This document shows, in pieces, positions 54,408-64,000 of a DNA stretch of 64,000 bases. How positions within the stretch are numbered: position 1 is the stretch's first letter; every line of letters starts with the position of its first letter. A program made the position numbers and the translations under genes. Location: the NCBI GenBank assembly GCA_020137815.1, contig CM035353.1, positions 8,401,298 through 8,465,297 on the forward strand, given 5' to 3'. This DNA is from Hormiphora californensis (lineage: Eukaryota; Ctenophora; Tentaculata; Cydippida; Pleurobrachiidae). The notes beneath the pieces were generated by a model. That model was not told the DNA's origin. It was given only the letters and a program-made list of their open reading frames with translations, and did no database searches.

Positions 54408-56625
54408 GCCTGTGATTACACACATGTTGTCGTTATGGGTGGTAACCAAGGTTACACACATGTGGTCGTTATGATAACCATGGTTACACACATGTGGTAG
54501 TTATGGTAACCATGGTTACACACATGTGGTAGTTATGGTAACCATGGTTACACACATGTGGTCAGTGATCTAATCGTTGCGAGGATTTTTGCAAAAAGGG
54601 ATGACTGATTTCACTGCAAATTTCCTAAAATCCATATTAGGACATCTTATACTACTTGAATTAATTTAAAATTTGGTATACTTATGTAAATATGTTTAAA
54701 TTAGTATACTACATGTGTTTTAAACCTTCAACTCAAATAATGTGGAGCCCAAAGGCAAAGATGCTAAATGCTCCCTGGATTTTCGAGTTTTATCAGTATG
54801 ACAGTCGGATATATGCAAATGTCTAGATAATCGATGAAACTGAACCGTAATTACCGAAGAGTAAAGGTTTGCTCCTAATATGCGGAGCCATAGCTGCTTG
54901 AAGGGGTAGCTTTTTTTAATGCCCATTTGAGGTAAGATAAACATAATTGTATCTTCTAAAATTAATAGAACTTCTTTCATAAATGTTAAAAATAAATCTC
55001 CATGCTAAAAAATGTACCCTGATATGCTCATATTGTGTGGAGCGGGTGTTATATTCATGGGTCCAAATTATTATTTTTTACTTCGATACTTTGCGGGTTC
55101 AATTCACAAGCAATCAAACTAAAAACGTATGCTAAGTGGTAACAATAACATACCAGTACATATTTCATCACTAATTTAATCTTATGACTCAAAATTTGTG
55201 GAGCAAATCACGATTTCCCCCTCCATTTTCGCAGTATAAAATATCTACTTGAATATCAACATAATAAGCTTTATTTGCATCAAGATAACGTTCATCGGAC
55301 CATAATATTACAGAAATAACATTGCCAAATCATGGGACTCAAATTGTGTGGAGCAGTTACACATAAAACCTTGGAATACCATCAGTTACTTTGGCCTTGA
55401 CAAATCGAGTTATATTACAACCAATTGAGTATTTAACCAAATATTAGCTATAATTTAACCAAATATTAGTTATAGCCTTACTCAAAATCAGGGGAGCAAT
55501 GATTTTCCTCTCTGAGAATCAGAAACAGAGCATGCCATAAGGTTTTGGGCGAATTTTATGACTGTCTGGACACAAATACGGCTCCTTTAGGGGCTCCTCC
55601 ACACAATTTGAGTAACTTTTTGTGGTTAAAATGGTAAATTGTTGGTGCCCAATTATCTGTACATCTTATTTTCAAAATCAAGAACCGGTTAAACCGCAAC
55701 TCAAACGATGTGGAGCAGTTTTTGTCAAAAAATCAGTATTTGCTCCACATATTTTGAGTTAGTATCTTCGAAATACACAAGAATCTTGCTCCACTATCAT
55801 TTTCCTAACTTAATTGACTTATTTCAAGAAGCTACTCCTATTACTTTTTGATTTATTACTCTATTTGGAAGTATAGCTGCAGATCTTCCGTCGATTAAAT
55901 TTGGAATAAATTATCGGCTAGGAAAAATCAGCTCCACACAAATTTGAGCAAATGTTTTGATCAAGTTAATGACTTAAAAAGCTCCTAAAATGTCTCTAGA
56001 AACTAATAGTTTATGAATAAAATGTAAAGTAAATTTAAGTAACCCCAAAGAGTAAGATTTGCTACAAAAAATCGATGTGCTCCGCACAATTTGAGTTCCT
56101 GACTTTTAATTTTTAAACGGTATAGCTAGAAATAATTTGATTGTATATTTACTAAAATTTCAAGGAGAAAGGATGAAAAACATCTCCTCTAGAGGGGGCT
56201 CCGCAGAATTTTGCTCCACACGTGTTTAAACGGCTATAACTTTGCTTTAGAGCAAGTAAATATGTTCTAGTTTTCACAGAAATTTAGAGTAAACAATTGT
56301 ACACCGGTCTAGTGGTATTATGAGTACCAGTAATAATAGGAGCATATTTAAATATCTAAATACAAATTTGTGAAAAATCCTCGCAACGATTAGATCACTG
56401 ACCATGTGGTCTTTATGGTAACCATGGTTACACACATGTGTTCGTCATGGTAACCATGGTTACACACACATGTGGTCGTTATGGTAACCAAGGTTACACA
56501 CATGTGGTCGTTATGGTAACCATGGTTACACACATACATGGTCGTTATGGTAACCATGGTTACACCCATGTGGTCGTTATGGTAACCATGGTTACACCCA
56601 TGTGGTATTTATGGTAACCATGGTC
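54408..56625. repeat. 32-bp minisatellite split by a transposon-like element
   Basis: Units of GGTAACCATGGTTACACACA-TGTGGTCGTTAT occur at 54408-54560 and resume at 56403-56625. They contain the palindrome GGTAACCATGGTTACC. The element at 54561-56402 interrupts one unit. Confidence 0.9.
54561..56402. mobile_element. 1.84-kb element with hAT-like ends and repeated TGTGGAGCA motif
   Basis: The ends GTCAGTGATCTAATCGTTGC (left) and GCAACGATTAGATCACTGAC (right) are perfect inverted repeats that continue to AAAAATCCTCGC. The flanking minisatellite supplies CATGTG on both sides, but the array makes the duplication length ambiguous. The interior is AT-rich without a long frame. It holds about eleven copies of ACTCAAATTGTGTGGAGC: direct in the left half (54729, 55026, 55186, 55339, 55482, 55701) and mostly inverted in the right half (55596, 55741, 55930, 56079, 56198). 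Confidence 0.85.
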
Positions 56626-56629
56626 ACCA

Positions 56630-58640
56630 CTACATCATGATTGAGTCACAATATTCCCGGTATCTCTGATTGTACAGCTCCTTTTCTTTTTCAGTCATCT
56701 TCTCAACGTGCTCCCCCTCAACCTCTGTGAGAGATATCGGCCGACCTGTAACATTGGGGGTGTTAGTGTTAGCAGGGAAACAAGAGATATTGGCGGACCT
56801 TTAACATTGGAAACAAGGGTGTTAGTAGGGAAATAAGAGATATTGGCGGACCTAATATGGGAGATGATTGTCACACAGGGAATATATCTTCTAATTTGCA
56901 CTCACCTTGCACAGTTACAATCCACTCATCCTCATCCTCATCCTCCTCTTCCTCCTCTCCCTCTCCTGGGTTTATAGGAGAGGAGGAGCCACTAGTGGGG
57001 GCAGAGGACGCATTCATCTCACTCTGAATGGATGGAATTTATACTCTTTTTGAGTTTTGTGTTGAAGTAGAATCTATGTAGTGATGAATATATGTAGTGA
57101 GCATGAGCGAGATGGTTACCATGGTTACCTGGATTAGCTGTGATATATAGTCCTCCTTGCCAATGTTAGGTAGCACACCACTTATAGCACTCTGTCTTGA
57201 AGAGGACACTGGCTCGTGGGTCAAACTATCATTACTATTTGTGTTGACAACTGTACTCTCAGCCAGCCATACAGGCAACTCCTTCTTTTGCTGCTCCTGT
57301 TTCTCTCTTTCTCCCTCCAGGCTCACCTTTATACTGCTCTCCTGTGGGAATGGAGATGTTTATGAAGGAGCAGTAGAGAGTTGGTTATGTTTATGAAGGA
57401 GCAGTAGAGAGTTGGTTATGTTTTTTGAAGGACCACTGTACCTGATACAGATTATATTCCTTCCTATTACTCTGCCATAACGGTACATTCCTCGTCTTCT
57501 TTTCTGCTATTTTCAGTTTCAAAGGTTCAGGTGCCAACAACTCCTCTGATAGTTTAGTTTTCTCGATCAACTTGAGACCCTCCGTGAAGGGTTTAGTTTG
57601 GTCGTTAAACAGACTCACTAGACTCCTGTCTTGGAGGCTTTTTAACTGTACCTCATCCTCAACTAATGGTGTATCACAGTGGATGCAGAGTAGCTGACCT
57701 GTTGTTGGATCAAACAGGTCCTTCACATCTAGATCACTGAACCTGATGGGGAGAGGAGGTGGGGAGGGGGACTAAACAATGTGAGGTTAACTAGTTGAGT
57801 TATCCAAGCTAAGAAGGAGAGTTAGAAACTCTAATAATACTGAGGGTAATAATACCTCAGGTTACAAGCTGTACAGAGGTGAAACTGACAGTCCTGGTTT
57901 AGCTGGTCATCCTGGTCTACCTTCTTCCTCATCCTGTCTAGCTTATACTTGACTACATCAACAAACACCTTGTAACTGGAGGGAGAGAGTGTGAGGGAGA
58001 GTGAGAGAGAAAGAGAGAAAGAGAAAGAGATGGGTATGGTAGTAATGATAACCTACTTTACAAAATAGTAGTTGAACTTTAGAGTCCCCCCTCCAGGACC
58101 CACCTCCTCCTTGTCTCCCTTAGTAATGGACTTTATCAGCTTATCCTTCTTTATCATCTCTATACTAGACCGAACCTGAAACAGAGGATGTCCGGTTATT
58201 ACCCGGCCCAGAACTACTAGAAATTCGAGGTTGCCGGCAACTTCTAGAAACTAGAAGGTACCGGTCAATTAACTGAACTCTTGTGACAAATCACAACAAC
58301 ACCGCCTATCTCACATCTAGTATTGATTTACCGATTTTTTGTCAAATTTGAGGAGCTCTATGAGATCGTCTTCTCTTAAACAGGGATGTTTAATTAGAAC
58401 ATCAATAATTAGGGCCTCCTCGGGATTGTAAAACGCAGACATCACCATCTTGATCAACCTCACAAAATCTGGGGAGATCTCTAGGGGAGAAGGGGGTTAG
58501 ATAGATGACCGTCACTAGGGGAGGGAAGACTGTTAATAGTGATTTTGATTCGTTTGTTCTAAGTTCGCTAAAGTTAGGGCAGAATTGATTGAGTTTTTAC
58601 CTTTCAAGCCTTCTTCTACATCTCCTTCTAGTTTTGACAT
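56630..58640 (-). CDS. GTF2E1: General transcription factor IIE subunit 1 (TFIIE-alpha)
   Basis: TFIIE-alpha recruits and regulates TFIIH at RNA polymerase II promoters. Exons 58640-58601, 58480-58332, 58175-58057, 57975-57856, 57742-57442, 57341-57129, 57023-56906, 56745-56630 keep phase throughout: 391 residues, against 439 in human. The winged-helix N-terminus reads ALIIDVLIKHPCLREDDLIELLKF in two parts, then NYYFVNYK and VVKYKLDRMRKK. The zinc ribbon has CTAC and CIHC (CHLC-type spacing, LFDPTTGQLLCIHC). LPVWLAESTV matches the conserved PIWLRESTV segment. The C-terminus is acidic (EEEEEDEDEDEWIV) and then RPISLTEVE, as in the family. The stop codon lies against the flanking minisatellite. 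The two short introns before the acidic region are C-rich. Confidence 0.93.
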
Positions 58641-59066
58641 TGCTATGGAAAGAATTTAGTTTGGACTGGGACTGGAGTTGATGTTAGTTACGAAATAACC
58701 CCTCCCTTGCCAGGGGTTATTTCGTAACCAAGGCGACAAAATCATTACAAAACTAATCCAATGTGTGTATGTACAAAAATATCTTTACGACTGAACCAGC
58801 AGTCAGGGTCCAGCAAAATCAATAATTATAGCAATCAAGTTCTCTAACTAGCACGTTTCATGTCTTTCTCTCCTTAACTAACTCCCCTAATATCACTCCC
58901 AGCAATAATATACAATATCATGAATCTTCAGTTTTAAAATTAACAAAATCAATGGATCAGCTTTCTCTCTCCCTTTGGTGACGCAGCCACCCCTCTACTA
59001 CCAGCAAACGAAGCCCACGAAGACATACGACAAGAGGGGATGGCATCACCAATCTCCCTCCCTCTC

Positions 59067-61393
59067 TCATACTCGGAAGATGTAGTTGGTACCATGACTA
59101 ACACTCCGAGCCCACTTGTAGGGGAGGTAGTTCTGACGCTGCTCCGTTACCTGCAACAAGGCAGGGTATTAGAGAGGATATTAGGAAGGGGGGGGGGTGG
59201 AGATATTATAGAGAAGGATGGTAAGAATGGTCCGAAATAGTTCCCATCCATGAACTACCTTGAGTTTCTTGATGTGAATATCACTGCAGGTGTAACTCTG
59301 ACATTCGAACAGTAGGGAGATGGGTCCAATGTTAGAGGTTGGGTTCTCCGGCCATTCACCCAGCGGTTTTATCTGAAACAGGTCGTGTACTATCAGCTAT
59401 TTCTGGATGTGTCTATCTGGACGGGATTGAAACGGTTCCTAGGGGGTATCTATTTCCCCTACCTTCAATTTAATTTGTTTCTCTTGGTTGCCATCCATGT
59501 ATGGAACCTGCCACTGAACTATCCTCTTGCTCGCGGAACTAACAGTACTCGTCCGGTCGGAGGATTTCACACTCTCCAGATCATATGGGAATGGAATAAC
59601 TAGGGATATCGACTGGCACCTAGTGGGGGGGGGGTTCGTTGGAGAGAAGGGCAAGGAAACTCTCTCTACAAAATTCCCCTTAAAAATTTTTTTGTTGCCC
59701 TGGGGAATGGTATTTTTAAAATTTTTAAAAAGGGGGGGGGGGAAATTAAAACCGCCCTATTGAAAAAGGGAATTTTTTTCCCTTTAAAATTTTTTTTAGT
59801 TTTGCTCCCCTTTTGGTACCGAAGGAAGGGTAGGGGTTTTATTCCCCAAAGGAGGGTAAAATTTCGAAAAAAACGGGTCCACATTGTTTTTCAAACATTT
59901 TCATGGCGGGGGGGGGAAAATTTTTTGAAAAATAGAGGGAAGAGGTTTAGGATTTTAAAAAAGGAAAGGAGAGGGGGGAAAAAGTGGGGGAAAAAAACCC
60001 GTTAAAGGGAAAAAAAAAAAAAGAGGAGAGAAAGGGGGGAGGGGGAAGGGGGGGGGAGAGAAGAAAAAAAGGGACCAAAAAAAAATTCCCCTTTTTGGAC
60101 TGGGGGGGAAAAAAAAAAAGAAAGGGGGGGGGCCCAAAAAAGGGGGGGAAAAGGGGGAGGATAAGGGGGAAAGAAAAAAAACCTAATTTTAAAAAAGGGG
60201 GGGGGGTTTCTTTTTTCCCCCTTTTTCACAAACATCCAAAAATAAAATTTTCCCTGAAGGGTAACAATTAAACTTCCAAATTATTTTTTTTCTTCCCCTT
60301 CATTTTTTCTACACCCAAGGAAGGGGGGTTTTCTTTATTTTTGCATGAAGGAAAACCCCCCCCAAAATTTTTTTTGGGCCCTTTCCCCCAAAATAAATAA
60401 AATTATCCCCCCAAAAAGGGCCCCCCGGGAAAAAAGTGAAAAGTCCCGCAAAAAACCTGAAAAAATTTAGGCAAAAATTTTTTTTGGGGGGGTTCCAAAA
60501 AATTTAAGGGGTTTTTTACCAAAAAAATTCCCCCGGATGAAAAAGGGGGCCGGGCCAATTTTCCGGGGGGAAAAAAAAAAGGGTTTTTAAAACGAGGGGA
60601 AAAATTTTTAAATGAAAAGAAGAGAAGATAAAAAAAGGGGAGGGGTAAAAGAAGGAAGAAGAATTAGAAGAAGAAAGAAAAAAAAAAAAGGGGGGGGGTT
60701 TTTTTTTGGGGGGGTTTTTTTTTTGGGGGCCCCCCCCCCTTTTTGGGTTGTTTTTCGTGGGGGGGGGGGGGCCCCCCCGGGGGGCCCCCCGGGGGGGGGG
60801 GGGGGGCCCCCCCCTTTCCCAAATCAGAATTTAAAAATCTGCATCCGAACCCTTTCCCTCCATAATAAAAGGAAAAATTTGCCCTTTACTTGGGGGGCCC
60901 AAAATCCTTTATTATTTTAAAGGACGGTGTGGGTCCTCTAACCCCTCTTTTTGCGATAGGTTTGAAAAACTTGTGTGAGTTCCCGAGTCGAGTTTGGCAA
61001 TACAGCTACCTTATTATTATCATCATTAGCTGTTATATTTTATATATTTACCCGATATTTTGTTGAGTGATTCGATAATATAGAGAGGTGAGAGATTCTC
61101 CTTCGCTAGGATAACCACAAAGAACATGCCACCTCGGTATACTGATACGTAGGTGCACCCACCTAGGGGAGGGGGGTTAGAAACTGTACTCTATAGGGGA
61201 GAGGGAGGATTATTGTTAAACACATTACTGTCCCCCACCTACCTGCAATAAGTACGGGAGGTATTTTCTGGGGCCCATTCTGCTTTATCTTCTCAACAAA
61301 TGGATCTGTAACGGATCTATCGTGTTCCTGACGCATATTCTTGAATACAATAACCTCCCCGATATTGGAGAGAATAAAGAACACGGATATCAT
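59067..61393 (-). CDS. AP4M1: AP-4 complex subunit mu (middle exons lost in poor sequence)
   Basis: The mu subunit of the AP-4 trans-Golgi adaptor binds Tyr-based sorting signals. N-terminal exons 61393-61243 and 61162-61052 give MISVFFILSNIGEVIVF and GGMFFVVILAKENLSPLYII, the longin-like domain. C-terminal exons 59612-59463, 59372-59259 and 59150-59067 give the end of the mu-homology domain: KRIVQWQVPY, GPISLLFECQSYTCS and PYKWARSVSHGTNYIFRV, the last matching the AP4M1 C-terminus (HKWVRHLSHSDAYVIRI) better than AP-1 or AP-2 mu. Phase is consistent within each block. The exons for roughly residues 90 to 300 should lie in 59640-61050, which is unreadable. The gene is 427 bases downstream of the GTF2E1 start, same strand. 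Confidence 0.85.
59640..60950. other. Low-quality sequence (homopolymer noise)
   Basis: Runs of 3-15 identical bases follow one another without normal dinucleotide composition (for example poly(G)-poly(A)-poly(T) chains at 60000-60200 and 60680-60810). Neighbouring sequence is normal. It looks like an untrimmed poor read or failed gap fill rather than biology, and it covers the missing AP4M1 exons. Confidence 0.85.
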
Positions 61394-62016
61394 AGCTAGT
61401 GGTGGGTATTAGAGATGTTAAGTCTGGATTATAATAGTGGTTTATAGAATTAGAGAGATCTCCTAACCTGGATACTTTGTGTGTAACAGTGGATAACTAG
61501 GATTTGAGGAAAACTGTCTATGTAGAAGTGTCAAGTGTGGTTAGTGGTGTACACTATTATACAGTGCGTGTAGTTACAACTGTAGTGTGTATTTTAGTGT
61601 ATTACACTGTCAGGACTGGTCTATATTTTATAGTGTCTGTGCAGTTGTGGTGGGATGACATTGCGCGCTCACAACACAAGAAGGACCTCGCGCGCTACAC
61701 ACATGACTGTGTGTTTGTGTGACACGCAGGGTGACACAATCAAGGGGGTGAACTGTGTGACACATTTCCATGGACCGTCTGTGTGACCTGTTTGTACATG
61801 TCACAACAAGGAAACCTGGTCTAGAAAACATTATAGAACAAACTAGATCGATACAAGAACATAAAAAGCTCCCAAGTTAGGAGGATTATAAGTTAAAAAA
61901 GTTAAAAAGTGAAAAAGTGAAAAAGTTTAAAAAGTTGAAGCTTCCCGCACAACAATACCTGTGATCCAGTTCAGTTACCGGCTGGTGGAATTCCAGAACG
62001 AAGTCACACGGCGATG
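61394..62016. other. Intergenic, no gene recognised
   Basis: Upstream flank of AP4M1. Contains GTGTACACTATTATACAGTG-like short palindromes and an AAAAAGTGAAAAAGT run near 61900; no supported frame. Confidence 0.5.
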
Positions 62017-62901
62017 TCATCCCTCAGGGTCGGTTCTGAGGACGCCTAAGTCACGATCTGGTCTTCCTGGTAAAGTCTTTCTCGCTCGAAAAGTGAGTTT
62101 TACCTTCGCAATAAGCAACTTATGATCAGATCCTAGGGAGCTCAGCGCCTCGGACGTGTCGGTGTCCTTAATACTACTCCTCCACTTCTTCCTTATTAGT
62201 ATGTAATCTAGGGTGGCCTTCTGCTGTTTCCCGTCCGCGGACGGGACGTCTGACAGGAATGTCCACAAACGACTCTTCTTCTTCTGGAATCTAATGTTAG
62301 CGGCCTCCAAGTTGGTTTCCTCCATAGTTTCCTTGAGAAGGACACCGTTACGGCTGGTGGTACGGTGATAGTACCATCCAGAGAGAGCTCCTTCCCAACC
62401 CATGCAACAGTTAAAGTCACCACAAACAATCAGGAGATTGTGAGCAGGTAATCCGTGTATGTATTCCCTTAGCTCGTTATGGAACTGCTCTACTTCATCA
62501 GAATCGGCATCCTCTGTTGGTGAGTAGACGGTAACAAGCGTTAGTTTGGGATTGCCGGCGAAGGTGATGGCCAGGATCCGATTAGAAACCACTCTTGTAT
62601 CAATGATGAACTCCGATAGGTTGGTCCCCATTAAGATTCCTACCCCTCCCACAGACTCACCCATACTGTTCTGCCAGGCTGATGATGTAAACAGAATTGA
62701 GTCTGGCCCAGCCTGGGTTCTCTTAACGTCCTCTTGATGGACTATTTGGTGCCCCTGAATACACAAGAATCCAATGTCATGTTTACAGAATTTAGAGAAT
62801 TTTTCAGCCAGCTCGCTGACTTTGTCAGCTGTTAGGAGTGTTCTGCAGTTGAAGGTGCCTATGCGTGTTCCGCGTAAAACTTTATTCATGGCTATTACCA
62901 T
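62017..62901 (-). pseudogene. AP-type endonuclease domain of a non-LTR retrotransposon, 3' truncated
   Basis: A 294-codon frame with exonuclease-endonuclease-phosphatase motifs in order: GTFNCRTLL, FLCIQGHQ (a Gln-Gly-His-Gln variant of the usual Q-E-T/H), VTVYSPT, VCGDFNCCMG, TLDYILIR, and SLGSDHKLLIAKV with the catalytic SDH. It ends at RTDPEG, where related elements run on into the linker to the RT domain. No RT follows. Together with the RT-only fragment at 37511-39118 this looks like the complementary half of the same or a related family; the two are separate insertions. Confidence 0.85.
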
Positions 62902-63183
62902 TCTAGTAGAAAGATGATTGTTCGATCACTAAAACAACTATCTGGACATTGCTACATAGGGAGAGGGGAGAAGGTTAGGTAAAGTTGAATGAAATGACAG
63001 AGATCAAAGATTGTTAAACATGCAAAAAGAATTTAGCCAAAGGAACAGGAAAGAGGGGAATTACACAAAATCACACAATATTTATCTCATAAACAGTTTT
63101 GAAAGTCTCTCTCTCTCAGATCTCTCCTTTTCCAGTAGCAGCAAAGAACTATATAACAAAATATATATTCAACTATATTACTG

Positions 63184-64000
63184 TTACGTTGAGAAGAACA
63201 AGATAACGACAACTATCATTATGACAAGGAGGATCCCAATAATCAGGTTCTGCTTCTTTCCGTCAACTTTCTCAAGGATTTTATCAACCTGGGGTGATAA
63301 TGGGGGTGATATGGGGGCTAGATCACAAACAAGAAAAAAGGGAGCTGGGAGGGGCCTCAACTTAGCAAGTAGCAGTCTAGTTCAGTATTGTAAAGGATTA
63401 TAGGGCCCATTATTGTAGGGGTTTACCTTTTTCTGAACACTCTGCATTCGTTTCTCAGTTTGTGACATATCCGAGTAGAAATCATCCAATAACTGGTTCT
63501 GATCCTCCACTTCATCTCCAATAGCAGTACCAATCTGCTTCAACCGTCCTATACTTTGACCAACAATGTTCAACTGCTCGTCCTGTTCTCGCATTATCTG
63601 TTGTTGTTGAGTCATCGACTTTTCAATAAATACCTAGATAGGGGGAAGGGGGTTGTGAACTGAATAAATACCTAGATAGGGGGAAGGGGGTTGTGAACTG
63701 TGAGGTAGAAAGGGGGGAATAAGGGAGAACGAGAGAACGGCTCAATATTAGTATCAGTACCTCGTTACTCCTGTTGTTAGCTTGTTGTGCGGCTGTATAC
63801 CGATCAATGCTTATCTAAAAGGGGGGGGGGTGTTAGCTATTATATCCGGGATATATACAAACATGTAGTTTTTAACTTTCAATTTCAAAAAAGAGAAGAA
63901 CAGAATAATACATGATATAAGATATTGTGCCACTATATGTACTTGTTCGTCGCTTACGCTAGTAGAAGCACTGCTATACTGAGGGTTATTCAGGCTGGCT
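63184..64000 (-). CDS. Qc-SNARE of the syntaxin-6/8/10 type, C-terminal part (runs off window)
   Basis: Exons 64000-63958 (partial), 63814-63761, 63633-63427 and 63288-63184, all phase 0. The SNARE motif lies in REQDEQLNIVGQSIGRLKQI and onward through DQNQLLDDF to MQSVQKKV. The zero-layer Gln in EDQNQ is consistent with a Q-SNARE. A C-terminal anchor follows (NLIIGILLVIMIVVVILFF) with only two further residues, so it is a tail-anchored endosomal/TGN-type SNARE. REQDEQL recalls syntaxin-6, while RLKQIGTAIGDE also recalls syntaxin-8; the N-terminal domain outside the window would decide. Confidence 0.8.
63620..63704 (-). repeat. Duplicated acceptor of the SNARE exon
   Basis: A 38-base unit (AATAAATACCTAGATAGGGG ... 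GTTGTGAACTG) occurs twice in tandem. It contains the CTATCTAG acceptor and the first bases of exon 63633-63427. Confidence 0.85.

Noticed and set aside
59666-60920. Several Lys/Gly- or Phe/Pro-rich frames
   Set aside because: They come from the homopolymer-noise stretch and are not biological.

Overview
The window is nuclear DNA from an intron-rich animal. Several genes are found in animals or other ciliated eukaryotes: a secreted VWC/EGF/C-type-lectin protein, eIF4G with MIF4G and MA3 domains, TTI1, RB1CC1/FIP200, TFIIE-alpha, AP-4 mu, a BBS6/MKKS-like chaperonin and a Qc-SNARE. Short introns, a wealth of non-autonomous DNA transposons, long (CT)n tracts and an RTE-type retrotransposon suggest an invertebrate. 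A sponge or other early-branching animal is a guess only. No prokaryotic operon structure is present. Exon boundaries were read by hand from GT/AG sites, and reading phase was checked across almost every intron.

Layout. 1-8,800: plus-strand gene for a secreted multi-EGF protein, with two antisense tRNA genes (Gln-CTG, Arg-CCT) in its introns. 8,800-12,020: nested and tandem MITEs between convergent genes. 12,021-33,686: minus-strand eIF4G gene of about 25 exons. Its introns hold at least five inverted-repeat elements and one complete single-exon MKKS/BBS6-like gene on the same strand. 33,687-34,588: divergent promoter region. 34,589-46,470: plus-strand TTI1, 26 exons, an uninterrupted frame of 1,090 codons plus stop. 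Its third intron hosts an element with an 8-bp target duplication, an orphan lectin-like exon and an RTE-like reverse transcriptase. 47,053-54,126: minus-strand RB1CC1 (FIP200), from N-terminal ubiquitin-like region to C-terminal claw. 54,400-56,630: a minisatellite split by a 1.84-kb transposon-like element carrying about eleven copies of an internal motif. 56,630-58,640: GTF2E1. 59,067-61,393: AP4M1, whose middle is replaced by about 1.3 kb of very low quality sequence. 62,017-62,901: orphan retrotransposon endonuclease. 63,184-64,000: 3' part of a syntaxin-6/8-type SNARE.

The host genes are housekeeping functions in translation initiation, transcription, PIKK assembly, autophagy initiation and membrane traffic. 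Nothing in the sequence ties them into one pathway. The most distinctive features are structural. Splice junctions have repeatedly been duplicated in tandem (13 copies of an RB1CC1 acceptor, 4 copies of a TTI1 donor, and others). Nearly all long (CT)n tracts have the pyrimidine strand as the transcribed sense strand. Foldback elements are dense inside introns. Several exons contain single-base frame breaks that phase bookkeeping identifies as probable consensus errors, so the assembly is not fully polished.
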